Of a stretch of 64,000 nucleotides of DNA, positions 36,726 through 46,067 are shown one piece after another (positions within the stretch are counted from its first letter, which is position 1; every line of letters begins with the position of its first letter). A model generated the notes under the pieces. It was not told where the DNA came from and made no database searches. It saw only the letters and a list, made by a program, of their open reading frames with translations. Position numbers and translations under genes: made by a program. The DNA comes from Galbitalea sp036271795. Lineage in GTDB: Bacteria; Actinomycetota; Actinomycetes; Actinomycetales; Microbacteriaceae. The stretch is taken from the NCBI GenBank assembly GCA_036271795.1, contig DATAZY010000011.1:75219-139218 (forward strand). The letters are read 5' to 3'.

Positions 36726-36975
36726 GCCTCGGAACGCGCACAGGCGTGGAGGGACGTTTTGCCGCCCGAAATCAACGATCTCCGAGCAGTGCACTGTGGA
36801 CGACTGCCTCTAGGTACAAGGGTCTACGTGGTCGGTAGCACATGAAGTAGGGGCGTGGAAATACGGTCTGTCTTCCATTGCCAGATTCTGCTGGGAGGTC
36901 GGACCTCACGAGTGGGGCGTTGGTGCTCGATGATGCGAAGCGAAGCGCTCCTCGGTGTGTCAGAGGGCAAAGAAG

Positions 36976-37533
36976 TCATGTTGGTTGGCACGTTAGACCG
37001 TCGCAGATGACCGCGGCGATGCGTTCCGCTGAGGTCGCATCCCGTGATGCTGATCCGCTGGCGGCGGAGACGAGTGCGAGCAGATCCGCCAGGCCTAGGT
37101 CGAGGCGGATAGTCCCCTCCGCCTGCGCCTGATCGAGCAGGGTCCCGATGCGTTGCCGGAATCGGGCCGACGCTTCGGAGATCTCATCTGCAGTCGCGAA
37201 GCCGGCGGCTTCGAGAGCCGCCACAAGGTCATGTTTGCGGTGGGAGCCGGTGATCGCGTCTCTGATGAAGCGCAGGACGGCGTCGCCGGCGTCGCCGTCC
37301 TCGGCGTGGCTGATCGCGAGTTCGTCGAGTTGCTGCGTAACGAGAGCACCGAGCAGGGCCGCCTTGCTGGGGAAGTTCCGGTAGAACGTGCCGGTCCCCA
37401 CGCCCGCGCGGTCAGCGACCTCGTCGACCGAGAACGCGGCGCCCTTCGCCTCGAAGAACTCCGCGGCGACCTGAAGTAGTCGGTCGCGATTCCTGACCGC
37501 ATCGACCCGAGTCGCGGGAGCAGAACTGGACAA
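36976..37533 (-). CDS. TetR-family repressor
   Basis: This regulator of about 185 residues has a helix-turn-helix at about residues 20-60 (FFEAKGAAFSVDEVADRAGVGTGTFYRNFPSKAALL) and a C-terminal domain typical of small-molecule-sensing TetR proteins. The frame opens at ATG 37569, but that start would lie inside the operator-like repeat. TTG 37533, with GGAGGG nine bases before it, is a better-supported start. It diverges from the SnoaL-like gene, with the inverted repeat GGAAC-CAAC-GTTCC between them, so local control of that gene is likely. Confidence 0.85.
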   Translation of the reverse strand: MSSSAPATRVDAVRNRDRLLQVAAEFFEAKGAAFSVDEVADRAGVGTGTFYRNFPSKAALLGALVTQQLDELAISHAEDGDAGDAVLRFIRDAITGSHRKHDLVAALEAAGFATADEISEASARFRQRIGTLLDQAQAEGTIRLDLGLADLLALVSAASGSASRDATSAERIAAVICDGLTCQPT

Positions 37534-37561
37534 ACGGAACCATCCCTCCGTATTCTGGTAT

Positions 37562-37575
37562 GGAACCAACGTTCC
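37562..37575. promoter_or_regulatory. Inverted-repeat operator candidate for the TetR/SnoaL pair
   Basis: GGAAC-CAAC-GTTCC is a perfect inverted repeat with a four-base spacer, 24 bases before the SnoaL-like start and 29 bases before the TTG start of the TetR gene. A further GGAACCA half-site lies at 37536-37542. Confidence 0.6.
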
Positions 37576-37598
37576 GTTTCCGACTATAGGAGTTCTCG

Positions 37599-38036
37599 AT
37601 GTCCGAGGCCACTGAAACCGCCGAAAGATTCCTCGACCGAACCGTCACCGATATCAGCACCCTCGCCGATCTCTACGCGGAGCACGCCGTGATCGAGATG
37701 CCGTTCGCTTCCCCGCTCTTCCCGACCCGGCGAGAAGTAACCCGCGACGAACTCCGGGCAGGCTTCACGCGCGCCGGCGGTCCTCGTTACACGGGCACCA
37801 GCGACATCCGCATTCACGAGACGGCAGACCCGAACACCGCGGTTCTCGAGTACCGCCTTCACGGTGTTGTCACCGCACACGAGGGGCAGCAGGAGTTCGC
37901 GCTCGACTACATCATGGTCATCACGACCCAGAACGGCCTCATTGTTCGCTCGCGCGACTATTCGAGCCTCTTCCAAGCCGCACAGGCAATGGGGCTAACC
38001 GAGCGACTGATCGCGGCGTTGAACAGCACCGACTGA
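37599..38036 (+). CDS. SnoaL/NTF2-like nuclear-transport-factor-fold protein
   Basis: This protein of 145 residues has the alpha-plus-beta cone of the SnoaL-like family: an N-terminal helix (ATETAERFLDRTVTDISTLADLYAEHAVIEMPFA), then alternating strands ending LDYIMVITTQNGLIVRSRDYSSLF. Such proteins are small-molecule isomerases or hydrolases or simple binding proteins; no specific catalytic set can be named here. AGGAG lies seven bases before the ATG. It is divergent from a TetR repressor and probably under its control. A 14-base inverted repeat spans its stop codon. Confidence 0.85.
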   Translation: MSEATETAERFLDRTVTDISTLADLYAEHAVIEMPFASPLFPTRREVTRDELRAGFTRAGGPRYTGTSDIRIHETADPNTAVLEYRLHGVVTAHEGQQEFALDYIMVITTQNGLIVRSRDYSSLFQAAQAMGLTERLIAALNSTD

Positions 38037-38098
38037 CGAAGTGCCGCGGTTGTTAGCTCAGTCGTCCACCGAAACGCTCCACTCCGTCAGTCGGTGCT
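38025..38098. terminator. Long inverted repeat between convergent genes
   Basis: AGCACCGACTGACG (38025-38038) and its perfect complement CGTCAGTCGGTGCT (38085-38098) enclose 46 bases. The left arm contains the SnoaL-like stop codon and the right arm lies seven bases from the stop of the giant surface protein. It may work as a bidirectional terminator, although the loop is large and there is no T-run. Confidence 0.5.
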
Positions 38099-38104
38099 AA
38101 ATGA

Positions 38105-41100
38105 TCACGCCCGCTTCCGTCGCACTACCGCCGCGATGCTTGTTGCGATCAGGCCTGCCAGCAGTAGCAGGGCTGCTGTGAACAAACCGCCGCGTGGGTC
38201 AACGCCTGTGGTGCCGAGCACGACGTGGTGTGGTGGGTCGGCGGCCGTTGGCACATTCACGGTGATGGTGGCGGTGTCGCAGGCTTGCTGGGTTCCGCCG
38301 GTGTCGCACAGCGTGTAGGTAAAGGAGTCGGTGCCGGCGAATCCAGGATCCGGCGTGTAGACGAAGTCACCTCTCGGGTCGACGACGACTGTCCCATGTC
38401 CTGGGGTCGTGGCGACGACCGGGGAGCCGAGCGGTTGGCCGGAGTGGGAGGTGCTTCCGCTGAGCACGTCGATCGGCGCGGTGGCGGTGTTCACCTTTGT
38501 CGTCACGGTCAGGTTGGGGGCGGTGACAACGTTGGGCAGCACGGTCACCGCAATGGTCTCCGGCTCGCACGTGGGCGGGGCGGCGGTGTCGCATACCTGC
38601 ACTGTGTAGGAGTCCGGACCCACATACCCTGGGACCGGCTCGTAGGTTACCGCGCCGGTGGCCCCGTCGATCGTGATCGTCCCGTGGGTGGGCGCGGTGA
38701 GCTGGGTCACGGATGCTGGGTCGATCGGCAGCCCTGCTGCGGTCGCGATTTGCGAGAGCGGCGTGATGATCACCGTGTTCTGCCCCGTCGTGATACCGGT
38801 GTTGGCGGCGGGGCCACTCACGAAGCTGTTCGCGACGACGACGAACACCGTTGCGTCCGAGCACACCAGTGTCGGATGCGACGTGTCGCAGATGTTGTAG
38901 CCGAAGCTGTCCGAACCCGACCATCCGGGGTCAGAGGTGTAGGTGAACGAGCCGTCGCCGTTAGCCACAACGGAGCCGTGGGTGGGCGGAGTTGTTAGCG
39001 TCGGGTTGGCGAGGGCTTGCCCGGTCTGGGTCAGATCGTTCGCGCCCGCGAGGATGCTCGTCGGAGTCGCCGCCGTCGTCGAGACGTGATCATCGACCGC
39101 GGTGACGACGTTGGCTCCGACCGTCACCTGCACCGGCGAGGTGTGACACTGGGCCGGCGCCGAGGTATCGCAGACCCTCACCGAGTAGCTGTCTGGTCCG
39201 GTGTAGCCGTGGTCGGGCGTGTAGGTGACATCGCCGGTCGCCGGATCGATCGTGATCGTCCCGTGGGCGGGTGCCGTGGGCTGGGTCACCGTTGTCACGT
39301 CAACGGGCGCACCCTGCGCGGACACGATATCGTCAAGCGGTGTGACGATTGGGGTGTTCTGCGGTGTGCTGATGGCGGCGTTGCCGTCCAGGAACACGTT
39401 CGTGATCGCATCTGAGTCATCGGCGGTGGCTTCAAGAATTGCGGGCAAGATTGCGGGGTCCGGTGCCGATACGGTCGCCGTATTGTCGACCGGACCGATC
39501 GTCCCGTCGGCAACCTTCACCGTGAGCGTTACGGAAACGCTCGACCCCGGGCCACCAGAGACACCGTCGCCATCACCGTTGGGCACGCCGGCGGGTTGCA
39601 GGGTTGCCAGGTCCCAGGTGATCGTCGATCCGGACGGGGTGCCGCCGCCACTGGCCGAAACGAACTGGAGGCCGGCCGGCAGAGTGTCGACAAGTACCGC
39701 GTTCGTGACCTGCTCGCCGACCAACGTGTTGCTCGCCGTCAGCGTGTACGTCGTCTGATCGCCGACTGTGACCGCGCTCACTCCGTCGCTCTTCGTCAAC
39801 GCCAGTCCCGCCGTGGCGTCGGCGATCGAGTAGCAAGCCTCGGCGGTGTTGTTATCCGGGTCCACATCGGGCAGGGGACCCGACACGGTCTCGTCGACGC
39901 AGGATGTGCTGAACACCGCGTTGTCGACGGCGACCGGCAGGCTGAGCGTCTCAGGGCTGTCGATGGTCAGAGTGCGGGTCGAACCATCCGTGTTCTGCGC
40001 GACACAGGTCAGGGTAACCGGGCCGGCAATCGGCGCGCTGTCGCCACCGGTGTCAGAGCAGGCATACCCGGTCGGGGCCAGGTCGGTGACACTCAGCCCG
40101 GCAGGAAGATCGACCGTCACGATTGCCGGAGATTCCACGGAACCGCCATTGTTGACAACGGTGAAGTCGACACTGCCGGGACGGCCTGCCTGCAGTGGAA
40201 GGTGGTCGGGCGCACTGATCGCCAGATCGGCGGCCTCCGTGGAGGCGCAGACGGCTTGCGGCTCGGCGGCGATGGTCTGGTCGCTGGCGGCGGCGACCGA
40301 GTTGCAACCCACGGCGTTGGCCAGGGTGCCAGCCGCCACCGCAGCGGTGTAAGTGAACGATGCCGACGCGCCCGGAGCCAGCGACGCGAGGGTGGCGCGA
40401 ATGGCCGAGGCGCCGGCAACGGTGGTGTTCCAGTTGTCGGCGCAGCCCGGCGCACCCGGGTAGACCTCGGGCCGGCAGGGGTTGGTAGAGGTGGAGTAGG
40501 CCAGCGTCACGCCGGTTGACACATCCGAGACGGCGCTGAGGTTCTCATCGAAGGTGCTGCCGCGGGGGGTCGACGCGGTGGCCTGGCTGGTGCCAGTGTC
40601 ACCGACGTAGGGGAGTACGTCGTAGGCGGCGGCGTTGGTGACGGCTGCCGTGCCGGTGTTGGTGAGCGTGACCCGGTACTCGATGCTTGTGGATGTCGCG
40701 GGCACCGGGACAACCGAGCCAGGGGTTGACACCCAGTTACAGCCATCGGGCTGGTCCGGGTCGGGCTGGCAGATCGACTTCACCACCGACAACCCCGCCA
40801 CCCCGGACACCGCGACCGCGGCGCTCGTGGCGGTGGCGAACCACTCGCTGGTCGGCCCGTTGGGGTCGTTCACGTTCGGGATGCCCGGCGCGTTCACCGT
40901 CGCCCCGGCGTAGTTAGCTGTCGTGTTGGTGAACTGGTTGCGGGAGTCGCCGAACCACGCCAGGGCCGTGCCGCTGGTGCCACCGGCCGCGGCGGTCGGC
41001 TGCGCGACGACGTTCATGGTCGGCACGTTGGCTGCGGTGTCACCGAAGGTCACGCTGTTCGGCCAGGACGCGACCACATACTGCTGGCTGAGGCCGCCGA

Positions 41101-43228
41101 TGGTCGCGGTGCCATAGCTGAAAGCCACCCCGGCGGGAGGCGTGCCGGCGCTGAAGGTCGGCGGCGTGCCCTGCGGGATGCTCCAGCCCGGCGGGGCGAT
41201 GAACACGTACTCCGGGGTGATCTCCTCCCCGTCCGGCATGCCACCGACGACGCTGCCCGTGCTCCCGTTGAGGGCGTTGGCGGCCCGCCCGTTCATGGCG
41301 AAGGTGACGTTCGTTCCGGGCACGGGGGTGCCACCACCGGCGACCACCGGGGTGGACTGACCGGCCTGAAAGAAGGGCTTGAACGGCTCAGCAGCGACGG
41401 TGACGGTGGCCGTCTCCGGCCCGAGGTCGATGTCAGGCTGCGCCGGGTCGTTGGGGTCGCTCGGATCGCCGGGGTAGTGCATCACGACCGAGGCGGTATT
41501 GGTGTCGACCGTCCCGGCCGGGGTGCCCGCCGCGATGCTGAAGGTGAACTGGGCCTTGAACACAACGCTGGCCTTGGACGGATTCGACGATGCATTGACC
41601 GCGGGCGGGATCGTCGCGCTGGTTACCGTCGCCGCGGTGACCCAGGTTCCGGCCGGCGCGGTGAACGACGTGCCGGCGAACGTGCCGGTGACCCCGGTGT
41701 TGAGCGTGTAGGCCACGCTCGCCATCGCGACCGCGCCGCTGTAGGTCACCGTCGTGACATGGGCGCCGGTCTGGCCGAGAGCGTTGTCGGTGACCACCGC
41801 GACCGCCGCCACGTTCGCCTCATTGAAGGCCTGCACGTACCAGCTGCGCAAGCGCGGGGCGAAGGCAGCCACCGCTCCGCCGGGAGTGCAGGTGCGGCCC
41901 CAGTCATCGCGGCCGCTGGCCGGGCAAATCATCCCTGTCGTGTCCGGCGGCGCCCAGTCGGTCGCGTGCTGCACGGACGAGCCGCTGGTGTCGGAATCGG
42001 CGATCTTGTCGGCCTCGGCCTGCTCAAACGCGGTGTAGCACTGCACATTGTGGGTCACCGAGGTCGTCGCCGTCTTGGCCGCCCCGCCGCCGACATAGTT
42101 CGCCGTGACCGACAACGTCGACGTGACCGGGTCGCTGAAGTTACAGCCGCTCGGGTCCGCGTCCGGGAACGAGGTACCCGGATAGGTGACGGTGACCGTG
42201 CGGGGTGTGTAGTCCGGGCCACGGGCGTTCCAGTTACCGCCGGCGGCGGTGCCCCAGCCACCGGCCGCGTTGTAGTCCGGCGCCGTGGGCGAACCCAACG
42301 TCCAGGTGATCGTGTTCGTCGCCGGGTCATAGGTCGGGTTCGTCGGGTCGGCCGCGCCGCCGCTCAGCGTCACCTTGACGTCGGCCGGGTTGTGCGACAC
42401 CTGCGCCGGCAGCTGGTAGGTCACCGTGTAGTTGGTCGCGGCCACATTCGTGGCGTCACCCCAGATGTTGCCGCTCGCCGGGTTGGTCAACGACCCGGTG
42501 CCCATCGCCACCCGGTAGGACACCGTCGTGTCCGGCTTGACGTTGCCCGGGCTACTCAGCGACACCGACGGCGACGGGGTGCTCACATGCCAGGTCACCG
42601 GCGCGGCGGCGACCGTCACCGGCGCCGTGGCCGTGTCCGAGGTCATCGTGGCGCCCATGTCGATGACGAACCCGTCCGGGTAGAACTGAGCCGGCGACAC
42701 GTAAGCGCCGACATTGCCGACCAGCAGACGGCTCGGCACTGCGAAGACGACCGTGAACGTTCCGCTGGTCCCGGCCGCGAGCGTCCCGAGGTTGACGGTG
42801 GTCCCGGCGGTGTCGTCCGAGGTGATCGTGGCCCCGGCGAACGGCGGCGTCCACGTCGAAAACCGCAGGATCCGGGTCGGGTTAGCCGAGGTCGGGATGA
42901 CGTTGTACGGGTCGGGCGGCGCCGCCGGCGCCGGGATCGTGATCGTCGTGTTCGTGCAGTCAGCCGTTGCACACGAATATTGGAAGTTGTAGGCCACAGA
43001 ATTCTGGTGGGTGCCGATCTGCGCCGTCGTCTGTGCCGCGCCGCTGACCGAGTCCACGGGTTTCATGGTTACGCTCACCACCGCGTTTCCCGCTGCGAAT
43101 GCCGGGCCGGCTGGCAGAACTGCACCGGCCAAGATGGTCAAGCCTGCGAGAAGCAGTGCGGCGATGGAACGGCCGACGCCGACTCGCAGCTTGGGGGAAA
43201 CAGCACGGTGGCGAACATTGTGGCGCAC
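38105..43228 (-). CDS. Giant cell-surface protein with DUF11-type and Ig/cadherin-like repeats
   Basis: This exported protein of 1707 residues has a signal peptide (1-45: RSIAALLLAGLTILAGAVLPAGPAFA). A long N-terminal region of isopeptide- or DUF11-like beta-sandwiches runs to about residue 1290, for example LSVVKSICQPDPDQPDGCNWVSTPG and LALTKSDGVSAVTVGDQTTYTLTASNT. Four tandem Ig/cadherin-like repeats at about 1295-1650 follow, each with HGTxxxDxxGDxxYTPDxGYxGxDSYxxxxCD. The C terminus has LGTTG, a hydrophobic helix and RRKRA, a sorting-like signal of unusual sequence. It is probably an adhesin or stalk. It diverges from a LuxR-type regulator. Confidence 0.85.
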   Translation of the reverse strand: MRHNVRHRAVSPKLRVGVGRSIAALLLAGLTILAGAVLPAGPAFAAGNAVVSVTMKPVDSVSGAAQTTAQIGTHQNSVAYNFQYSCATADCTNTTITIPAPAAPPDPYNVIPTSANPTRILRFSTWTPPFAGATITSDDTAGTTVNLGTLAAGTSGTFTVVFAVPSRLLVGNVGAYVSPAQFYPDGFVIDMGATMTSDTATAPVTVAAAPVTWHVSTPSPSVSLSSPGNVKPDTTVSYRVAMGTGSLTNPASGNIWGDATNVAATNYTVTYQLPAQVSHNPADVKVTLSGGAADPTNPTYDPATNTITWTLGSPTAPDYNAAGGWGTAAGGNWNARGPDYTPRTVTVTYPGTSFPDADPSGCNFSDPVTSTLSVTANYVGGGAAKTATTSVTHNVQCYTAFEQAEADKIADSDTSGSSVQHATDWAPPDTTGMICPASGRDDWGRTCTPGGAVAAFAPRLRSWYVQAFNEANVAAVAVVTDNALGQTGAHVTTVTYSGAVAMASVAYTLNTGVTGTFAGTSFTAPAGTWVTAATVTSATIPPAVNASSNPSKASVVFKAQFTFSIAAGTPAGTVDTNTASVVMHYPGDPSDPNDPAQPDIDLGPETATVTVAAEPFKPFFQAGQSTPVVAGGGTPVPGTNVTFAMNGRAANALNGSTGSVVGGMPDGEEITPEYVFIAPPGWSIPQGTPPTFSAGTPPAGVAFSYGTATIGGLSQQYVVASWPNSVTFGDTAANVPTMNVVAQPTAAAGGTSGTALAWFGDSRNQFTNTTANYAGATVNAPGIPNVNDPNGPTSEWFATATSAAVAVSGVAGLSVVKSICQPDPDQPDGCNWVSTPGSVVPVPATSTSIEYRVTLTNTGTAAVTNAAAYDVLPYVGDTGTSQATASTPRGSTFDENLSAVSDVSTGVTLAYSTSTNPCRPEVYPGAPGCADNWNTTVAGASAIRATLASLAPGASASFTYTAAVAAGTLANAVGCNSVAAASDQTIAAEPQAVCASTEAADLAISAPDHLPLQAGRPGSVDFTVVNNGGSVESPAIVTVDLPAGLSVTDLAPTGYACSDTGGDSAPIAGPVTLTCVAQNTDGSTRTLTIDSPETLSLPVAVDNAVFSTSCVDETVSGPLPDVDPDNNTAEACYSIADATAGLALTKSDGVSAVTVGDQTTYTLTASNTLVGEQVTNAVLVDTLPAGLQFVSASGGGTPSGSTITWDLATLQPAGVPNGDGDGVSGGPGSSVSVTLTVKVADGTIGPVDNTATVSAPDPAILPAILEATADDSDAITNVFLDGNAAISTPQNTPIVTPLDDIVSAQGAPVDVTTVTQPTAPAHGTITIDPATGDVTYTPDHGYTGPDSYSVRVCDTSAPAQCHTSPVQVTVGANVVTAVDDHVSTTAATPTSILAGANDLTQTGQALANPTLTTPPTHGSVVANGDGSFTYTSDPGWSGSDSFGYNICDTSHPTLVCSDATVFVVVANSFVSGPAANTGITTGQNTVIITPLSQIATAAGLPIDPASVTQLTAPTHGTITIDGATGAVTYEPVPGYVGPDSYTVQVCDTAAPPTCEPETIAVTVLPNVVTAPNLTVTTKVNTATAPIDVLSGSTSHSGQPLGSPVVATTPGHGTVVVDPRGDFVYTPDPGFAGTDSFTYTLCDTGGTQQACDTATITVNVPTAADPPHHVVLGTTGVDPRGGLFTAALLLLAGLIATSIAAVVRRKRA

Positions 43229-43475
43229 GAGTCAACTCCAAAGAATTTCTGAATAATGACCGTCGCGCCCACCCAGCCCCCAGCGTCCGAGTCACGAACC
43301 TGGGCGAGACTTGTTTTTGACTTTATGCGCACGGCACCGCGTCACCCGAAAGATCCCCCGGCCTCTCCCCCGGCTTGGGTGCGGCCGATCGGTATCCTCT
43401 AACCGGGGGTGTTCCGGTGGACTGGTTTTTCGGATCATGTCGCTGTGAGCCGGATACCTCCCGGCCGGGACGGAC
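43229..43475. other. Divergent control region of the surface locus
   Basis: These 247 bases separate the giant surface protein and the LuxR-type regulator. The region is locally A/T-rich around 43300-43330, as a promoter would be, but I see no clear palindrome and cannot place -35 and -10 boxes with confidence. Confidence 0.4.
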
Positions 43476-46067
43476 GTGGTGACCTTGGCAGCTGGAGTGT
43501 TGAACCGGAAACGGCTCTTTGAGGTCCTCGACCTCATGGACCGTCCGGTCACTGTGGTTGTTGCGCCGAGCGGCTTCGGCAAGACGACGCTTGTGCGCAG
43601 CTGGGTCGAGTCTGTGGGCGACACAGCCCCTCGAATCTGGGTGACGCTCAGCGGGGATATCACGACCCGTCACGCCTTCTGGTCATCGGTTGTGTCGAGT
43701 GCGCTCCGTCAGGGGCATCTCAGTGAGAGTGACGCGAGCATCCTGCTCGAAGACATCGAGGCCCATGACGATCCGGTGCCGATCATTGCCGCGACTACCA
43801 ACTCACGGGGGCGGGTGGTGCTGATTCTGGATGCCTATGAGAGCCTGCGGGAGACCGTCAGGATCGTCGATGATGACCTCCTCCGGCTAACGGAACGCGC
43901 TCCAGAACTTCGTGTGATCCTCACCACTCGCACGGCGACCGGCCTCGCTGAAGAGTCACAACAGCTACGGGGGAAGGTCCGTCTCATCACGGAACGCGAA
44001 CTCGCGTTCACCAGGGAAGAGACCGCGACCTTCCTTGGCGAACACCTTCCCGGTGCCGATCCGCGGGTGGCGGATCTGATCCACCGTGATACCCGCGGCT
44101 ATCCCTTAGCGATCCGGGCCACCACCGTCGCACTCTCTCGACAGCCCGAATCACCGATACATTCGAGCTCGTCATGGCGATCACTCGTCGTGGACGATTT
44201 GGCCATCCAGCTGGCGAGTTCGAACGATGTCCGAGAGTTTGTCCTTTACACGAGCGTCCCTCCTTTCTTCGATCCTGACCTGGCGGCCGATCTGTCAGGG
44301 CGCGCGGACGTGAAGGAACTTCTGGGCGAGCTGGAATGGAACGGCTTCGGCCGTTGGATTCCGTATTCCCGCGCGCATCCGGTGTTCCAGTACGCGGACT
44401 CGGTGCGCGATACGTTTCTTGCCGAATTGCGTACCACCGATCCCGGAACCTACTCGGTACACGCGGCCCGCTCGGCCGAATGGATGCACGCCAACGGGAA
44501 GCACGAGGAGGCCCTGGTCCTCGCCATCGACGCCGGAGACTACGAGCTCGCGACCCGCATTTACCGCAGCCTGTTGGTGGATGAGCCCGAGAGCTACATC
44601 ACCGATCGACTCGAGCGGCATCTCAGCCGAATCCCGCTGGCCGCGATGAAGAGCCTGCCCGTTCTCGCGTTCGGGCGCGCAATAGCCCAGATGAGCAACC
44701 CCGCAACCCGTGCCAGCGCAATCGAGCTACTGCAAGTCACGGCGGCGCGAGCAACCGCGAACCTTCGCGGCCTGACACAGGCCGAAATCCTGGTTCACTA
44801 CACAATCAAAGCCGCGAGCCTGAGATTCCTCGGCTCCTTCGTGGAGTCGGCGCGCGTCGCGGATCGCGCAATCGAACTTTTCGAGACAAGCGATCTGGGC
44901 GCTCGGCCGCTTCCGGCAGAACTGCAGCCCCTCGTCCTCCGCCACCTCGCGTACTCGTTGTTCCAGAATGCACAGATACCCCAGTCCCGACGAGTCGTTG
45001 ATCTCGCTGTGAGCACGGCAACGCGGCCGTGGTCCCGCAACTACACGCTGGTCTATGGAGTCGGAATCCATGCGATCACTGGCCGCCGGGTCGAAGCCGA
45101 AGCAACGCTCGAACAGATCGATCCTGATGCATGGCCGCGAGATCACGAGCACACCTATCTGAGCGCCATGGGACGAATCGGCAAGGCCGCCCTCCTCCTC
45201 GACGACTTCGACTTCGATGGTGCCCTGCGCCAGTTCGACGGTTGCGAGTCGTTCCTGCACACCGCAGAGTTCTGGCCATTCTTCACCTGGACCTTCATGC
45301 ACGCCCACCTAGGGCTCGGCGGCACGGCGGCCGAGGCACACCGCGTCGATGCTGCCCTCCGCTCCACCCCGTCACCGCCAGGCGTCGGCAGGAACCTCGG
45401 GACAGCCGCCCTGCACAACGCCCTGACGATCTTGTGGCTCGCAAGCGGCCGCCGAGCACGCGCGACCGAACTCCTCGCAGCGCGCGTAGGAGCCCCAGGC
45501 CAGCTGGCACCCGCGATCATGCTCGAACGGTTGATGGCAGACGACCCCGCGGGAGCACTACGGCGCCTATTGCTCCTCGAGACAGAAACAGGCCACACCA
45601 CCCGCTCGACCGCAGGCATGCTCATGCTCGGAGCCGCCGCCGCCATCCGCGTCTCGGACGAACCCCTCGCCCGCACCCTGCTCGACCGGGCAACCGCGAT
45701 AACCGACGGGCACCGGATAGGCATGCACCTGCTCTACCTACCCTCTGACGACGCCGACAACATACGCGCGCTAGCCCAACACGTCGGCGACACTTCCACA
45801 TCCGCCGCACTGCAACGCGCACCAAGCGTCATCGGTCACTCCCGCAGCCTCACACCCACCCTCACCCCACGCGAACGCGAAGTACTACGCGCGCTCGGAC
45901 GCTACGAGACACGACGCGAGCAGGGGGAGGCCCTCCACGTGTCCGCCGAAACCATCAAGACCCACACCACCAACATCTACCGCAAACTCGGAGTCGACTC
46001 GCGTGACGCAGCAATCCAGCGCGCCCTGGAACTCGAACTCCTCGGCGAGATGCGTGATCAAGAATGA
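43476..46067 (+). CDS. LuxR-family regulator of MalT/LAL type
   Basis: This large ATP-dependent activator of 863 residues has an N-terminal STAND ATPase: Walker A APSGFGKTT at 30-38 and Walker B VVLILDAYESL at about 125. A long helical, TPR-like sensor region follows. The C-terminal LuxR helix-turn-helix (about 790-850) reads LTPREREVLRALGRYETRREQGEALHVSAETIKTHTTNIYRKLGV. The GTG start at 43476 is followed by a second GTG; the exact start is uncertain. It overlaps the next surface-protein gene in ATGA (46064-46067) and diverges from the giant surface protein. It is therefore the likely activator of both. Confidence 0.88.
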   Translation: MVTLAAGVLNRKRLFEVLDLMDRPVTVVVAPSGFGKTTLVRSWVESVGDTAPRIWVTLSGDITTRHAFWSSVVSSALRQGHLSESDASILLEDIEAHDDPVPIIAATTNSRGRVVLILDAYESLRETVRIVDDDLLRLTERAPELRVILTTRTATGLAEESQQLRGKVRLITERELAFTREETATFLGEHLPGADPRVADLIHRDTRGYPLAIRATTVALSRQPESPIHSSSSWRSLVVDDLAIQLASSNDVREFVLYTSVPPFFDPDLAADLSGRADVKELLGELEWNGFGRWIPYSRAHPVFQYADSVRDTFLAELRTTDPGTYSVHAARSAEWMHANGKHEEALVLAIDAGDYELATRIYRSLLVDEPESYITDRLERHLSRIPLAAMKSLPVLAFGRAIAQMSNPATRASAIELLQVTAARATANLRGLTQAEILVHYTIKAASLRFLGSFVESARVADRAIELFETSDLGARPLPAELQPLVLRHLAYSLFQNAQIPQSRRVVDLAVSTATRPWSRNYTLVYGVGIHAITGRRVEAEATLEQIDPDAWPRDHEHTYLSAMGRIGKAALLLDDFDFDGALRQFDGCESFLHTAEFWPFFTWTFMHAHLGLGGTAAEAHRVDAALRSTPSPPGVGRNLGTAALHNALTILWLASGRRARATELLAARVGAPGQLAPAIMLERLMADDPAGALRRLLLLETETGHTTRSTAGMLMLGAAAAIRVSDEPLARTLLDRATAITDGHRIGMHLLYLPSDDADNIRALAQHVGDTSTSAALQRAPSVIGHSRSLTPTLTPREREVLRALGRYETRREQGEALHVSAETIKTHTTNIYRKLGVDSRDAAIQRALELELLGEMRDQE

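Noticed and set aside
38400..39500. Repetitive DNA as a possible CRISPR array
   Set aside because: The periodicity comes from coding repeats of about 90 codons in Ig-like domains; there are no short identical repeats with unique spacers.
39596..40519. 307-codon frame antisense to the giant surface protein
   Set aside because: Same shadow effect in GC-rich DNA; no start site or family match.
41477..43252. 591-codon open frame antisense to the giant surface protein
   Set aside because: Mirror of a GC-rich repetitive coding strand. Composition is Arg/Gly/His-rich with no domain, and the opposite strand has a signal peptide, repeats and sorting signal.
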